DNA of 21,494 nt, taken from positions 1-21,494 of the forward strand of contig CALKAA010000427.1 of the NCBI GenBank assembly GCA_937983495.1, read 5' to 3'. The notes beneath the pieces were generated by a model that saw nothing but the letters and a program-made list of their open reading frames with translations, was not told the origin of the DNA and did not search any database. Position 1 is the stretch's first letter; every line of letters starts with the position of its first letter. A program made the translations under genes and the position numbers. Positions 1 through 7,559 of the stretch are shown piece after piece. The stretch is from an uncultured Gemmobacter sp. GTDB taxonomy: Bacteria > Pseudomonadota > Alphaproteobacteria > Rhodobacterales > Rhodobacteraceae.

Positions 1-55
1 CGATCGTGCCGATGTTGACGTGCGGTTTGTTCCGTTCAAACTTTGCCTTTGCCAT
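1..55 (-). CDS. tuf: Elongation factor Tu, N-terminal fragment (cut by window edge)
   Basis: Reading the minus strand from the ATG at 55-53 gives MAKAKFERNKPHVNIGTI, the almost invariant EF-Tu N-terminus just before the G1 GTP-binding loop. EF-Tu is the cytosolic GTPase that brings aminoacyl-tRNA to the ribosome. Only 18 codons are inside the window. A GAGGG Shine-Dalgarno lies a few bases upstream of the start. The gene upstream is not fusA, so this is probably not the copy in the str ribosomal operon but a second tuf copy, which in many alphaproteobacteria precedes tRNA-Trp, secE and nusG. That placement is inference, because the downstream side is outside the window. Confidence 0.95.
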   Translation of the reverse strand, partial: MAKAKFERNKPHVNIGTI

Positions 56-111
56 AACGGCCCTCGTGGATTGGGGGGCAGCGATGTTGCGCCCGTGATC
101 TTCACCGGCGC

Positions 112-140
112 GAGATAGCCACGAAACGAGGGGAAATCAA
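112..140 (-). promoter_or_regulatory. Tentative promoter for tuf
   Basis: On the minus strand there is a TTGATT hexamer (135-140), a 17-base spacer, then TATCTC (112-117). The -35-like box is a partial match to consensus and the -10-like box is weak. The position would give a leader of roughly 50 bases before the tuf start at 55. The strongly expressed tuf gene needs a promoter in this gap unless it is read through from the gene upstream, but the match alone proves nothing. Confidence 0.3.
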
Positions 141-164
141 GCCTGACTTGCCACTCGCATGCGA

Positions 165-1172
165 TCAGTCAAACACGCCGGCCACCCGGCCAAACAGCAT
201 GAAGGCGCGCGCAGTCCGGCTATCGGCCAATGCGATCAGCTCGGCATCACTGGCGTTTTTCTCGAATTCGGCAAAGGTCTTGTCAAAGGTGCGCAAGAAG
301 TGATGCGCCGCATCGCGGAACACCGGATCCTCGCGCATGCGCCCTGCCGTCAGAGCCAGCGATGACCGATCCCGGATCCCGCCCAGCCCGGAAACGGCAC
401 CGCCCCGCGCCCCCTCGGCAAAGGCGCGCCACACCTCGGGCCGGGCGCGTTCGGGTTTGAGGTCATCCATATAGATGCCTTCTTGTGCCAGCAGGGTCAG
501 CACATCCTGCGCAGCCCGGATCAGCTTGGCGACCTTGCGATCCTCCAGCGCCATGCGCAGGGCACGGAAGCCCTCCTTGTCCTCGGGGCTTTCCGGGAAT
601 TGCAATGCACGGATGAAATCGGCCACCGAAAGCGGCGGGCGCAGATCTTCCGCCGGAGTGCCAAGGGCCAATGCAGGCTGATCATCCCCCACTTCGCGGC
701 CGGGCACCACCAGCGCAGCCTTGCGATCTGCCGAAGCCTGGGTCAGCGTCACATCGCGGCGCGAGGTGAAAGTGGCCAGCACCGTCTCGGTCGATCGGGT
801 AGCACGTTCGATTTCGTCCAGCTTTTTCTCGACCGAAGGCTGCACCTGCGCCTGCACCCAGGTCGCGCGCATGCTCTCCACAGTGGACTGCAAACGCGCG
901 GCTTCGGCCCGCAATTCCTGCACTGAGCGCAGCGTGGTCACCGCGACCCAGATCACCGCGATGGGCAAGAACACCATCATCAGGGTCATCACGAGGCCCA
1001 GCGTGCCCACGCCCTCGGGTGCGACAAAGATATAGGCGGCCACGGCCACCAGCCAGATCACACTGAGAACGGAGGCCACCATTTCGGTGCGCGACATGCC
1101 GCGCGCAGCCTCGCCTTCCACCGGCGGGGAGGCCTGTGGCGTCACGATCTTTCCGGGCTGAGATTCGGCCAT
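165..1172 (-). CDS. Uncharacterised two-helix membrane protein with coiled coil (335 aa)
   Basis: I do not recognise a named family. The N-terminus (residues 1-30) is polar. It is followed by two hydrophobic helices at about 34-51 and 58-79, then a charged, probably coiled-coil stretch at about 80-135, rich in Glu, Arg and Ala. The remaining 200 residues look soluble and mainly helical, with no catalytic motif that I can see. The short loop between the helices suggests a hairpin that leaves the large C-terminal part in the cytoplasm. The ATG at 1172 has GAGAGG upstream. The gene starts only 19 bases after the greA stop on the same strand, so the two are probably cotranscribed, and tuf follows about 110 bases later. 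Codon use matches the neighbours. The gene call is firm; the function is unknown. Confidence 0.85.
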   Translation of the reverse strand: MAESQPGKIVTPQASPPVEGEAARGMSRTEMVASVLSVIWLVAVAAYIFVAPEGVGTLGLVMTLMMVFLPIAVIWVAVTTLRSVQELRAEAARLQSTVESMRATWVQAQVQPSVEKKLDEIERATRSTETVLATFTSRRDVTLTQASADRKAALVVPGREVGDDQPALALGTPAEDLRPPLSVADFIRALQFPESPEDKEGFRALRMALEDRKVAKLIRAAQDVLTLLAQEGIYMDDLKPERARPEVWRAFAEGARGGAVSGLGGIRDRSSLALTAGRMREDPVFRDAAHHFLRTFDKTFAEFEKNASDAELIALADSRTARAFMLFGRVAGVFD

Positions 1173-1191
1173 GGTGCCACCTCTCTCGGGG

Positions 1192-1662
1192 TCAGGAGTA
1201 GCGGATGCTGAGCACTTCGTAGCTGCGCTGGCCTCCGGGCGTGTTCACTTCGACCGAGTCGCCCTCGTCCTTCCCGATCAGGGCTCGCGCCAGGGGCGAA
1301 CGGATGTTGAGCAGACCGCGTTCCAGATCAGCCTCGACCTCGCCAACGATCTGATAGGTCTTTTCCTCGTCCGTATCCTCGTCAACAAGTGTGACCGTGG
1401 CCCCGAACTTGATAGGGCCTGACAATTTTGCCGTGTCGATCACCTCGGCCAGTGACAGAACGCCCTCAAGCTCCTTGATCCGGCCTTCGATGAAGCTCTG
1501 CTTCTCGCGGGCCGAATGATACTCGGCATTTTCCGAAAGGTCGCCCAGTTCGCGCGCCTCGGCAATGGCTTGAATGATGGCGGGGCGCTCCACCGTCTTC
1601 AGGCGCTTCAGCTCCTCGTCCAGCATCAGGTTGCCGGCGCGGGTCATCGGAATCTTTTCCAT
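1192..1662 (-). CDS. greA: Transcription elongation factor GreA
   Basis: The 156-residue product has the usual GreA length. GreA binds in the secondary channel of RNA polymerase and stimulates cleavage of backtracked RNA, rescuing stalled complexes. The N-terminal coiled coil carries the GDLSENAEYHSAREKQ motif (about residues 40-55), whose acidic tip residues act at the polymerase active site. The C-terminal FKBP-like domain includes the typical region around GPIKFGATVTL and ends LSIRYS. The reading frame continues upstream to 1824, but that extension is not GreA-like. The ATG at 1662 (MEKIPMTRAG) matches family N-termini and is preceded by GAGAG. It is divergent from the ETF-QO gene and is the likely first gene of an operon with the membrane protein downstream. 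Confidence 0.97.
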   Translation of the reverse strand: MEKIPMTRAGNLMLDEELKRLKTVERPAIIQAIAEARELGDLSENAEYHSAREKQSFIEGRIKELEGVLSLAEVIDTAKLSGPIKFGATVTLVDEDTDEEKTYQIVGEVEADLERGLLNIRSPLARALIGKDEGDSVEVNTPGGQRSYEVLSIRYS

Positions 1663-1950
1663 CACTCTCTCACGAAAAAAGCAAAGCCACGGCCCGGCGG
1701 GGCCATGACTTTCGTGACTCTTTCCCGCACTTGGCCCGAGAGGCAGGGCAAATGCAAGAGGGTGACGGGGCAGAGCAGAGGGAAAGCGGCATATTGCAGG
1801 CTCAAAACGGCATTCGCCGGGCAAGAATATTTCACCAAGCCCCTGATGTGGCGCTTTGATCTTGCGTCACGATTGACGATCGGCTTCCGTTGCGGCACAG
1901 AAACGCGGGCATCAAGCAGTGCGGCGCGCGCAGCCAGAGAGGGAACGGGG
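1663..1950. promoter_or_regulatory. Divergent intergenic region, greA / ETF-QO
   Basis: This 288-base gap must hold the promoters for both divergent genes. I found no convincing -35/-10 pair. On the greA (minus) side, GGCCC (1691-1695) and GGGCC (1700-1704) can form a short GC-rich hairpin. It is followed, reading toward greA, by a T-rich stretch (1674-1687) and then the GAGAG ribosome-binding site. That resembles a weak terminator or attenuator inside a greA leader. Both flanking reading frames extend into this gap without stops, but those extensions do not resemble either protein family. Confidence 0.4.
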
Positions 1951-3594
1951 ATGAGCGGGATCGAACGCGAAAGCATGGAATATGACGTCGTCATCGTGGG
2001 CGGCGGGCCAGCCGGTCTTTCGGCGGCGATCCGGCTGAAACAGCTCGACCCTGATTTGAATGTCGTGCTGCTGGAGAAAGGCTCCGAAGTGGGCGCGCAT
2101 ATCCTGTCGGGGGCGGTGCTGGACACGTCGGGCCTTGACACACTGTTGCCCGACTGGCGCAGTATGGATGCACCGATCAAGACCGAGGTGAAAGAGGACA
2201 ATTTCTATGTCCTCGGGCCGGCTGGTCAGATGCGGATCCCGAATTTCCCGATGCCACCGCTGATGAACAACCATGGCAATTACATTGTCTCGATGGCGAA
2301 TGTCTGCCGCTGGATGGCCGGTGTGGCCGAGGGCCTGGGCGTCGAGATCTTCCCCGGCATGTCCTGTTCGCAACTGGTGTATGAGGGCGACCGGGTGGTC
2401 GGTGTTGTCGCGGGCGAATTTGGCCTGGGCGAGGATGGCCAGCCCGGCCCGAACTATGAGCCGGGGATGGAGCTGCGCGGCAAATATGTCTTTCTGGCAG
2501 AGGGTGTGCGTGGTAGCCTGTCGAAGGAAGTTATTGCAAAATATGATCTTTCTGCCGGGAAATGCCCGCAGAAATTCGGCATCGGCATGAAGGAAATCTG
2601 GGAGATCGACCCGGAGAAGCATCGTCTTGGCACTGTCACCCACACGATGGGCTGGCCCTTGGGCAGCAATGCCGGCGGTGGCTCGTTCATTTACCATCTG
2701 GAAGGGAATCAGGTTTATGTCGGGTTTGTGGTTCACCTGAACTACGAAAATCCGCACCTCTACCCTTACATGGAATTCCAGCGCTTCAAACATCACCCCA
2801 TGGTGGCAGAGCTTCTGGCAGGCGGCAAACGCGTGGCCTATGGCGCAAGGGCGATCAGCGAGGGCGGCTGGCAGTCCATGCCGAAGATGGTTGCGCCGGG
2901 CGTGGCATTGCTGGGCTGCTCGGTCGGCATGGTGAACGTGCCCCGCATCAAGGGCAATCATAACGCCATGCTCTCGGGCAAGGCGGCGGCAGAGGCTGCG
3001 TTCGACGCGATCAAGGCAGGCCGCGAGGGCGATGAGCTTGCCGCCTATGAGGCCGAAGTGCGCGGCGGCGCGATTGGCAAAGACCTGAAAAAGGTCCGCA
3101 ACGTGAAGCCGCTGTGGTCGAAACTCGGCCTTGTCGCCTCGCTGATGGGCGGCGGTGCGGATATGTGGCTGAACACCATCGGCCTGACGCTGTTTGGCAC
3201 GCTCAAACATGGCAAGAACGACGCGCAAGCCACCGGCAAGGCCAAGGATTTCAAGAAGATCGACTACCCGAAACCCGATGGCAAACTGTCTTTCGACCGG
3301 CTGACCAACGTGGCTTTCAGCTTCACCAACCATGACGAGGCGCAGCCCGCGCATTTGAAGCTGAAGAACCCGTCGATTCCGATCTCGGTCAACCTGCCCG
3401 AATATGACGAACCGGCGCAGCGCTATTGCCCGGCGGGAGTTTATGAGGTGCTGGGCGAAGGCCAGGATGCGACATTCCGCATCAATTTTCAGAACTGCGT
3501 GCATTGCAAGACCTGCGACATCAAAGACCCCTCGCAGAACATCGTCTGGACCACACCGCAGGGCGGAGACGGGCCGAACTACCCGAATATGTGA
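1951..3594 (+). CDS. etfQO: Electron transfer flavoprotein-ubiquinone oxidoreductase (ETF-QO)
   Basis: This 547-residue membrane-associated flavoprotein passes electrons from reduced ETF, produced by acyl-CoA and related dehydrogenases, to ubiquinone. The N-terminal FAD-binding Rossmann motif VVIVGGGPAGLSAA lies at residues 13-26, followed by the acidic end of beta-2 (VVLLEKG). The C-terminal ferredoxin-like part has four cysteines at 493, 516, 519 and 522 (CPAGVYE, then NCVHCKTCDIKDP), ligands of the 4Fe-4S cluster. The length matches mature bacterial and mitochondrial forms. The open frame continues upstream to 1516, but the ATG at 1951 has purine-rich GAGAGGGAACGGGG before it and fits the family N-terminus. 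No etfAB genes are adjacent. The related FixC protein is less likely, because the full C-terminal cluster domain is present. Confidence 0.96.
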   Translation: MSGIERESMEYDVVIVGGGPAGLSAAIRLKQLDPDLNVVLLEKGSEVGAHILSGAVLDTSGLDTLLPDWRSMDAPIKTEVKEDNFYVLGPAGQMRIPNFPMPPLMNNHGNYIVSMANVCRWMAGVAEGLGVEIFPGMSCSQLVYEGDRVVGVVAGEFGLGEDGQPGPNYEPGMELRGKYVFLAEGVRGSLSKEVIAKYDLSAGKCPQKFGIGMKEIWEIDPEKHRLGTVTHTMGWPLGSNAGGGSFIYHLEGNQVYVGFVVHLNYENPHLYPYMEFQRFKHHPMVAELLAGGKRVAYGARAISEGGWQSMPKMVAPGVALLGCSVGMVNVPRIKGNHNAMLSGKAAAEAAFDAIKAGREGDELAAYEAEVRGGAIGKDLKKVRNVKPLWSKLGLVASLMGGGADMWLNTIGLTLFGTLKHGKNDAQATGKAKDFKKIDYPKPDGKLSFDRLTNVAFSFTNHDEAQPAHLKLKNPSIPISVNLPEYDEPAQRYCPAGVYEVLGEGQDATFRINFQNCVHCKTCDIKDPSQNIVWTTPQGGDGPNYPNM

Positions 3595-3619
3595 TAAATT
3601 CTGCGCGACATCGCGCCAA

Positions 3620-3645
3620 GCGGGGCATCCGGAAGGGTGCCCCGC
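3620..3645 (+). terminator. Perfect 8-bp hairpin downstream of ETF-QO
   Basis: GCGGGGCA (3620-3627) pairs exactly with TGCCCCGC (3638-3645) around a 10-base loop, starting 25 bases after the ETF-QO stop. There is no T-run on the plus-strand side, so it is not a classical intrinsic terminator. It could be a transcript 3'-end or stability hairpin separating ETF-QO from the TPR gene. Confidence 0.45.
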
Positions 3646-3699
3646 ATTGCGTTGCAAAGGTGCGCAGCTTAGGGTGCAAGGCCAGTCCCGGAGGAACCG

Positions 3700-5421
3700 A
3701 TGCGCCGTAGACGCCCTGCCCTAGCCCTTGGCCTCGTGCTTGCCCTTGCACCGCTGACCGTGGCCGCCGAAACCGCTACACCACCGATGAATGCCGGGGC
3801 CTATCTGGCGGCGCGCAACGCAGCTTCCCATGGCGACTATCCGGCGGCGGCCTATTGGTTCGCGCAAGCGCTCAAGGCTGATCCCGGCAATGTCGCCCTG
3901 CTGGAGGGGGCCACGATCAGCGCCATGGGCACGGGCGACTTTACCGCCGCCGCGCGCTATGCACGCCTGCTGTCTGACAAGGGCGACAAAGGGCAGGTCG
4001 GCACCCTTGCATTGGTGACCGAGGCCACAAAACGTGGCGATTACAGCGGCTTGCAGAAGTTGCACGCTGCGGGACGCACTGGTGGCGCCCTGTTCGATGT
4101 GCTGACAGCAGCCTGGGCCACCGCAGGCGCGGGCGAGATGACGGATGCCATTTCAGCCTTTGAAACGATCGCCAAAAATCCGGAGCAAAGCCTGTTTGGG
4201 GCCTATCACCAGGCCCTTGCCCTTGCCAGTGCCGGAGATTTTGAAGGCGCAGACCGCGTGCTTTCTTCTGATGCGGGCCTTGAGGCACGCGCCCTGCGCC
4301 GCGCAGTCCTCGCCCATGTCGAGATCCTCAGCCAGCTTGAGCGCAATGAGGAAGCCATCGCCCTTCTGGACGAGGCCTTTGTCGCCGGGCAAGACCCGAC
4401 GGCGATTGGCTTGCGCGAGCGTCTCGCAAATGGCGAAGCCCTGCCCTGGACCATCGTGCAAACACCCGAACAAGGTATGGCCGAAGTGTTTTACACCCTC
4501 GCCACAGCATTGCGCGGCGAGCAAGGCGGCAGTGGGTATTCGCTGCTGCTCAGCCGCGCGACGGCCTATTTGCGCCCTGATCATGCCGAAGCCCTGCTTA
4601 CGGCCGCCACGCTGCTGAACGGGGATGGCCAGCCAGAACTAGCCGCAGAAACCTATGCGCAAGTGCCCACTACGGCACCAGAGCATTATCTGGCCGAAAT
4701 GGGCCGCGCCGAAACGCTGATGGCCGCGGGCAAACCGGATGCTGCGCTGGAAGTGATGCAGTCGCTGGCCCGCGCCTATCCCAAACTGCGCAGCGTGCAT
4801 GCCACCTATGGCGACATGCTCCGGCGCGAGGAAAAGTTTGAAGACGCCGCAAAAGCCTATGATGCCGCTATCGCGCTGATCCCCACGCCGGAGGCCGATG
4901 ACTGGCGGCTTTTCTTCAGCCGGGGCATCTGCCACGAGCGGCAAAAACGCTGGCCCCAAGCCGAAGCGGATATGCGCAAGGCCCTAGAGCTCAGCCCCGA
5001 TCAGGCGCAGGTGCTCAATTACCTGGGCTACAGCATGCTGGAGATGAACCAGAATCTTGAGGAAGCGCTGCAACTGATCGAGCGCGCCGTGAAGGCACAG
5101 CCCGACAGTGGTGCCATCACCGACAGCCTTGCCTGGGCGTATTTCCGTCTGGGCCGTTATGAGGATGCGGTGGCACCGATGGAGCGAGCCTCGATGATGG
5201 AGCCCGTAGACCCCGTGGTCACTGACCATCTGGGCGATGTCTATTGGGCTGTGGGCCGCAAGCTGGAGGCGCAATTCCAATGGCGACGCGCCCTGTCCTA
5301 CGAGCCCGAGGAGAAAGACGCCACCCGTATCCGCCGCAAGCTGGAAGTCGGGCTGGACAAGGTCTTGGCCGAAGAGGGGGCTGCCCCACTGGAAACCCGG
5401 AATGCTGCAAACGATAACTGA
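3700..5421 (+). CDS. Exported tetratricopeptide-repeat protein (573 aa)
   Basis: The N-terminus (MRRRRPALALGLVLALAPL, cleavage probably near VAAETA at about 23-25) is a typical signal peptide, so the protein likely acts in the periplasm. The rest is alpha-helical TPR-type repeat. Clear units include GDYPAAAYWFAQALKADPGN near residue 45, EDAAKAYDAAIALIP near 385, PQAEADMRKALELSPD near 425, and two units near the C-terminus (EEALQLIERAVKAQPD and GRYEDAVAPMERASMMEP). TPR arrays bind partner proteins or peptides; no enzyme motif is visible. The ATG at 3700 has GGAGG at 3690-3694. The 3' end overlaps ispE by 20 bases, which implies cotranslation. The specific partner is unknown; linkage to ispE does not itself imply an isoprenoid role. 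Confidence 0.9.
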   Translation: MRRRRPALALGLVLALAPLTVAAETATPPMNAGAYLAARNAASHGDYPAAAYWFAQALKADPGNVALLEGATISAMGTGDFTAAARYARLLSDKGDKGQVGTLALVTEATKRGDYSGLQKLHAAGRTGGALFDVLTAAWATAGAGEMTDAISAFETIAKNPEQSLFGAYHQALALASAGDFEGADRVLSSDAGLEARALRRAVLAHVEILSQLERNEEAIALLDEAFVAGQDPTAIGLRERLANGEALPWTIVQTPEQGMAEVFYTLATALRGEQGGSGYSLLLSRATAYLRPDHAEALLTAATLLNGDGQPELAAETYAQVPTTAPEHYLAEMGRAETLMAAGKPDAALEVMQSLARAYPKLRSVHATYGDMLRREEKFEDAAKAYDAAIALIPTPEADDWRLFFSRGICHERQKRWPQAEADMRKALELSPDQAQVLNYLGYSMLEMNQNLEEALQLIERAVKAQPDSGAITDSLAWAYFRLGRYEDAVAPMERASMMEPVDPVVTDHLGDVYWAVGRKLEAQFQWRRALSYEPEEKDATRIRRKLEVGLDKVLAEEGAAPLETRNAANDN

Positions 5422-6304
5422 ATTCGCCCATGCGAAAATCAATCTCTGTCTGCATGTGACGGGGCAGCGCAGCGATGGCTATCACCTGCTGGATTCTCTG
5501 GTGGTTTTTGCCGGGATCGGCGACGGATTGCGGGCAACCCCTGCGGCAGAGGTCAGCCTGACCATAGACGGTCCCTTTGCAGATGCGGTGCCAGCAGGAG
5601 AGGACAATCTGGTGTTGCGCGCGGCGCGGCTGGTGGCAGATCAGGGCGTGGCGCTACACCTGACCAAGCGGCTGCCCCCGGCCAGCGGCATCGGTGGCGG
5701 CTCGGCTGATGCAGCGGCGGCCATCCGGTCCGTGCTGCGTTTGCAGGCCATGGCCGGGCATGCCGCCCCCCTATCGCCCGATGTGGCACGGCAGATTGCG
5801 GCTCTGGGGGCGGATGTGCCTGTCTGCCTCGCCTCGCATCCCGCACGCATGCGCGGGATTGGCGAACAGCTGGACTGGGTGCCCCCGCTTCCCGAAGTGC
5901 ATGTCGTCTTGGCCAATCCACGGGTGGAGGTTTCAACCCCAACGGTATTCAAAGCCCTGACGCAGAAAGATAATCCACCGCTGCCAGAGGCGCTGCCCCA
6001 ATGGGAAAGCGCCGCCACACTGGCCAGTTGGCTCAAAACCTGCCGCAATGACCTGCAAGCCCCCGCAATGGCGGAACAGCCGGTCATTGGCACAGTGATC
6101 GCCGCCCTGGAAGCCCTGCCCGAGGCATTGTTCGCCCGCATGTCAGGCTCTGGGGCCACCTGCTTTGCGCTGTTTGCCAAGGAGGATCAGGCGCAAGACG
6201 CAGCCGAGGCGCTGCGGGCAGCCTATCCGGGCTGGTGGGTGGCGGCAGGGCTGATCTATCCCGGCCGCGCCGATATGGCTCAGTTGATCCGCGAGACGAC
6301 GTAA
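5402..6304 (+). CDS. ispE: 4-diphosphocytidyl-2-C-methyl-D-erythritol kinase
   Basis: IspE phosphorylates CDP-methylerythritol in the non-mevalonate (MEP) route to isoprenoid precursors. The 300-residue product has the GHMP-kinase signatures: AKINLCLHV at 11-19, with Lys12 at the catalytic lysine position; the ATP loop PPASGIGGGSADAA at 92-105; an Asp in GADVPVC (about 138) at the catalytic aspartate position; and the late MSGSGATCFALF motif. The frame is open further upstream, but the ATG at 5402, inside the end of the TPR gene, gives a family-like N-terminus (TEFAHAKINL). It is preceded by a weak GGA element, so translational coupling is likely. The 3' end overlaps the convergent prenyl synthase gene by 25 bases. 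Confidence 0.96.
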   Translation: MLQTITEFAHAKINLCLHVTGQRSDGYHLLDSLVVFAGIGDGLRATPAAEVSLTIDGPFADAVPAGEDNLVLRAARLVADQGVALHLTKRLPPASGIGGGSADAAAAIRSVLRLQAMAGHAAPLSPDVARQIAALGADVPVCLASHPARMRGIGEQLDWVPPLPEVHVVLANPRVEVSTPTVFKALTQKDNPPLPEALPQWESAATLASWLKTCRNDLQAPAMAEQPVIGTVIAALEALPEALFARMSGSGATCFALFAKEDQAQDAAEALRAAYPGWWVAAGLIYPGRADMAQLIRETT

Positions 6305-7308
6305 TCCGCAATGTCCGACAGCATGCCCCGGATCGGGTGGTCGGGCAGTGTGGCGATGGCCTCACGCGCCCGCGCCGCCCAGGCGTTCGCATCAGCGCGG
6401 GCGGCCTCCATGGCCCCATGCCGCGCCATGATGGCCATGGCCTGCTCCAGATCCCCCTCGACCTGCTGGCCCTTGGCGATGGTGCGCGTCCAGAAGGCGC
6501 GTTCTTCCGGCGTGGCCTGTGCGACCGCCTTGATGACAGGGAGCGTCAGCTTGCGCTCGCGGAAATCATCACCAACATTTTTACCGATCGCGGCAGAGGT
6601 GCCGCCATAATCCAGCAAATCGTCGGCAATCTGAAAGGCAATACCAAGCGCGTCACCATAGGTGAACAGCGCCTGCACCTGCGCCGGATCAGCCCCCGCA
6701 ATGACGCCGCCCACCTCGGTTGCCGCCGAGAACAGCGCCGCCGTCTTGCCACGCACCACTTGCAGATAGATCGCCTCGGTGGTGGCCAAGTCCTGCGCCG
6801 CAGTCAGTTGCAGCACCTCGCCCTCGGCAATGGTGGCCGAAGCATTGGAGAGGATTTCCATGACCCGCATGGAGCCGGTTTCCGTCATCAACTGAAAGCT
6901 GCGGGCAAAAAGATAATCGCCGACAAGAACCGAAGACTTGTTGTCCCACAACAGGTTGGCGGTTGGGCGGCCCCGACGCTGAGCGCTTTCATCCACCACA
7001 TCATCATGCAGAAGCGTGGCCGTGTGGATGAACTCCACCGTCGCTGCAAGATGGATGTGATAGGGGCCGGCATAGCCACAAAGCCGCGCTGCCGCCAGCG
7101 TCAGCAAAGGCCGCAGACGCTTGCCCCCCGCCTCGACCAGATGCGCGGTCACCTGGGGGATGCGGGGCGCATGTTCCGAGGCCATACGGTCACGGATCAT
7201 CAGATTGACCGCTTCCATATCGGCAGCGAGCCAGCCCATCAGACGCTCATGCGGTTTTTGCGCCACCTCGTCCAAGCCCATCTGCCCCTCGCTTGACCCA
7301 CTCGACAT
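6280..7308 (-). CDS. Long-chain polyprenyl diphosphate synthase (ubiquinone side chain)
   Basis: This trans-prenyltransferase condenses isopentenyl diphosphate units to build the side chain of ubiquinone. The first Asp-rich motif HDDVVDES is at about 101-108, the second, ADDLLDYGG, at about 228-236. The GGKRLRPLLTL substrate-binding segment (61-71) and GDYLFARSF (130-138) are also present. The residues before the first motif are small or polar and typical of octa/decaprenyl-type enzymes; chain length cannot be read reliably, though close resemblance to Rhodobacterales decaprenyl synthases (DdsA/IspB class) suggests C40-C50. I use the ATG at 7308. An internal ATG at 7281 (MGLDEVAQKPHERL) has a clearer GAGGGG ribosome-binding site and may be the true start. 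It is divergent from the DUF2007 gene, with 29 bases between starts. Confidence 0.93.
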   Translation of the reverse strand: MSSGSSEGQMGLDEVAQKPHERLMGWLAADMEAVNLMIRDRMASEHAPRIPQVTAHLVEAGGKRLRPLLTLAAARLCGYAGPYHIHLAATVEFIHTATLLHDDVVDESAQRRGRPTANLLWDNKSSVLVGDYLFARSFQLMTETGSMRVMEILSNASATIAEGEVLQLTAAQDLATTEAIYLQVVRGKTAALFSAATEVGGVIAGADPAQVQALFTYGDALGIAFQIADDLLDYGGTSAAIGKNVGDDFRERKLTLPVIKAVAQATPEERAFWTRTIAKGQQVEGDLEQAMAIMARHGAMEAARADANAWAARAREAIATLPDHPIRGMLSDIADYVVSRIN

Positions 7309-7337
7309 CCCCGGGGAATGCCGACATTTCTAGTCGA

Positions 7338-7559
7338 ATGAAAGAGATTCTCCGCAGCACAGACCCGACGATCCTTGCCTTTGCCACAGCTCTTCTTGAG
7401 GGCGAGGGTATAACGGTGTTTCGGCTGGACGTCCACATGAGCATCCTCGAAGGGGGTATCGGATTGTGGCCGCAAAGGCTCATGGTGGCGGATCGTGATG
7501 CGTTTCGGGCCGGAATCGTCTTGCGCGACAATCAGATCGCAACGGGTTTGCCAGACTGA
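7338..7559 (+). CDS. DUF2007-type small protein (73 aa)
   Basis: The protein starts MKEILRSTDPTILAFATALL and resembles the DUF2007 family, small cytosolic alpha/beta proteins sometimes called putative signal-transducing proteins. No enzymatic motif is visible. The frame is open to 7293, but the ATG at 7338 gives the standard family start; no strong Shine-Dalgarno is present. Its TGA (7557-7559) shares one base with the ATG of the methyltransferase, so the pair is translationally coupled. Family assignment is by recognition of the N-terminal pattern and size. Confidence 0.8.
   Translation: MKEILRSTDPTILAFATALLEGEGITVFRLDVHMSILEGGIGLWPQRLMVADRDAFRAGIVLRDNQIATGLPD

Noticed and set aside
1516..1950. 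N-terminal extension of the ETF-QO frame into the greA gene
   Set aside because: The extension overlaps greA antisense and shows no ETF-QO similarity. The ATG at 1951 has a good ribosome-binding site.
1912..3657. Long open frame on the minus strand opposite the ETF-QO gene (about 580 codons)
   Set aside because: It is an antisense shadow of a well-supported gene in GC-rich DNA. The translation is rich in His, Arg and Gln and resembles no family.
6235..7296. 353-codon plus-strand open frame opposite the prenyl synthase
   Set aside because: Antisense shadow; the minus-strand frame has both Asp-rich motifs.
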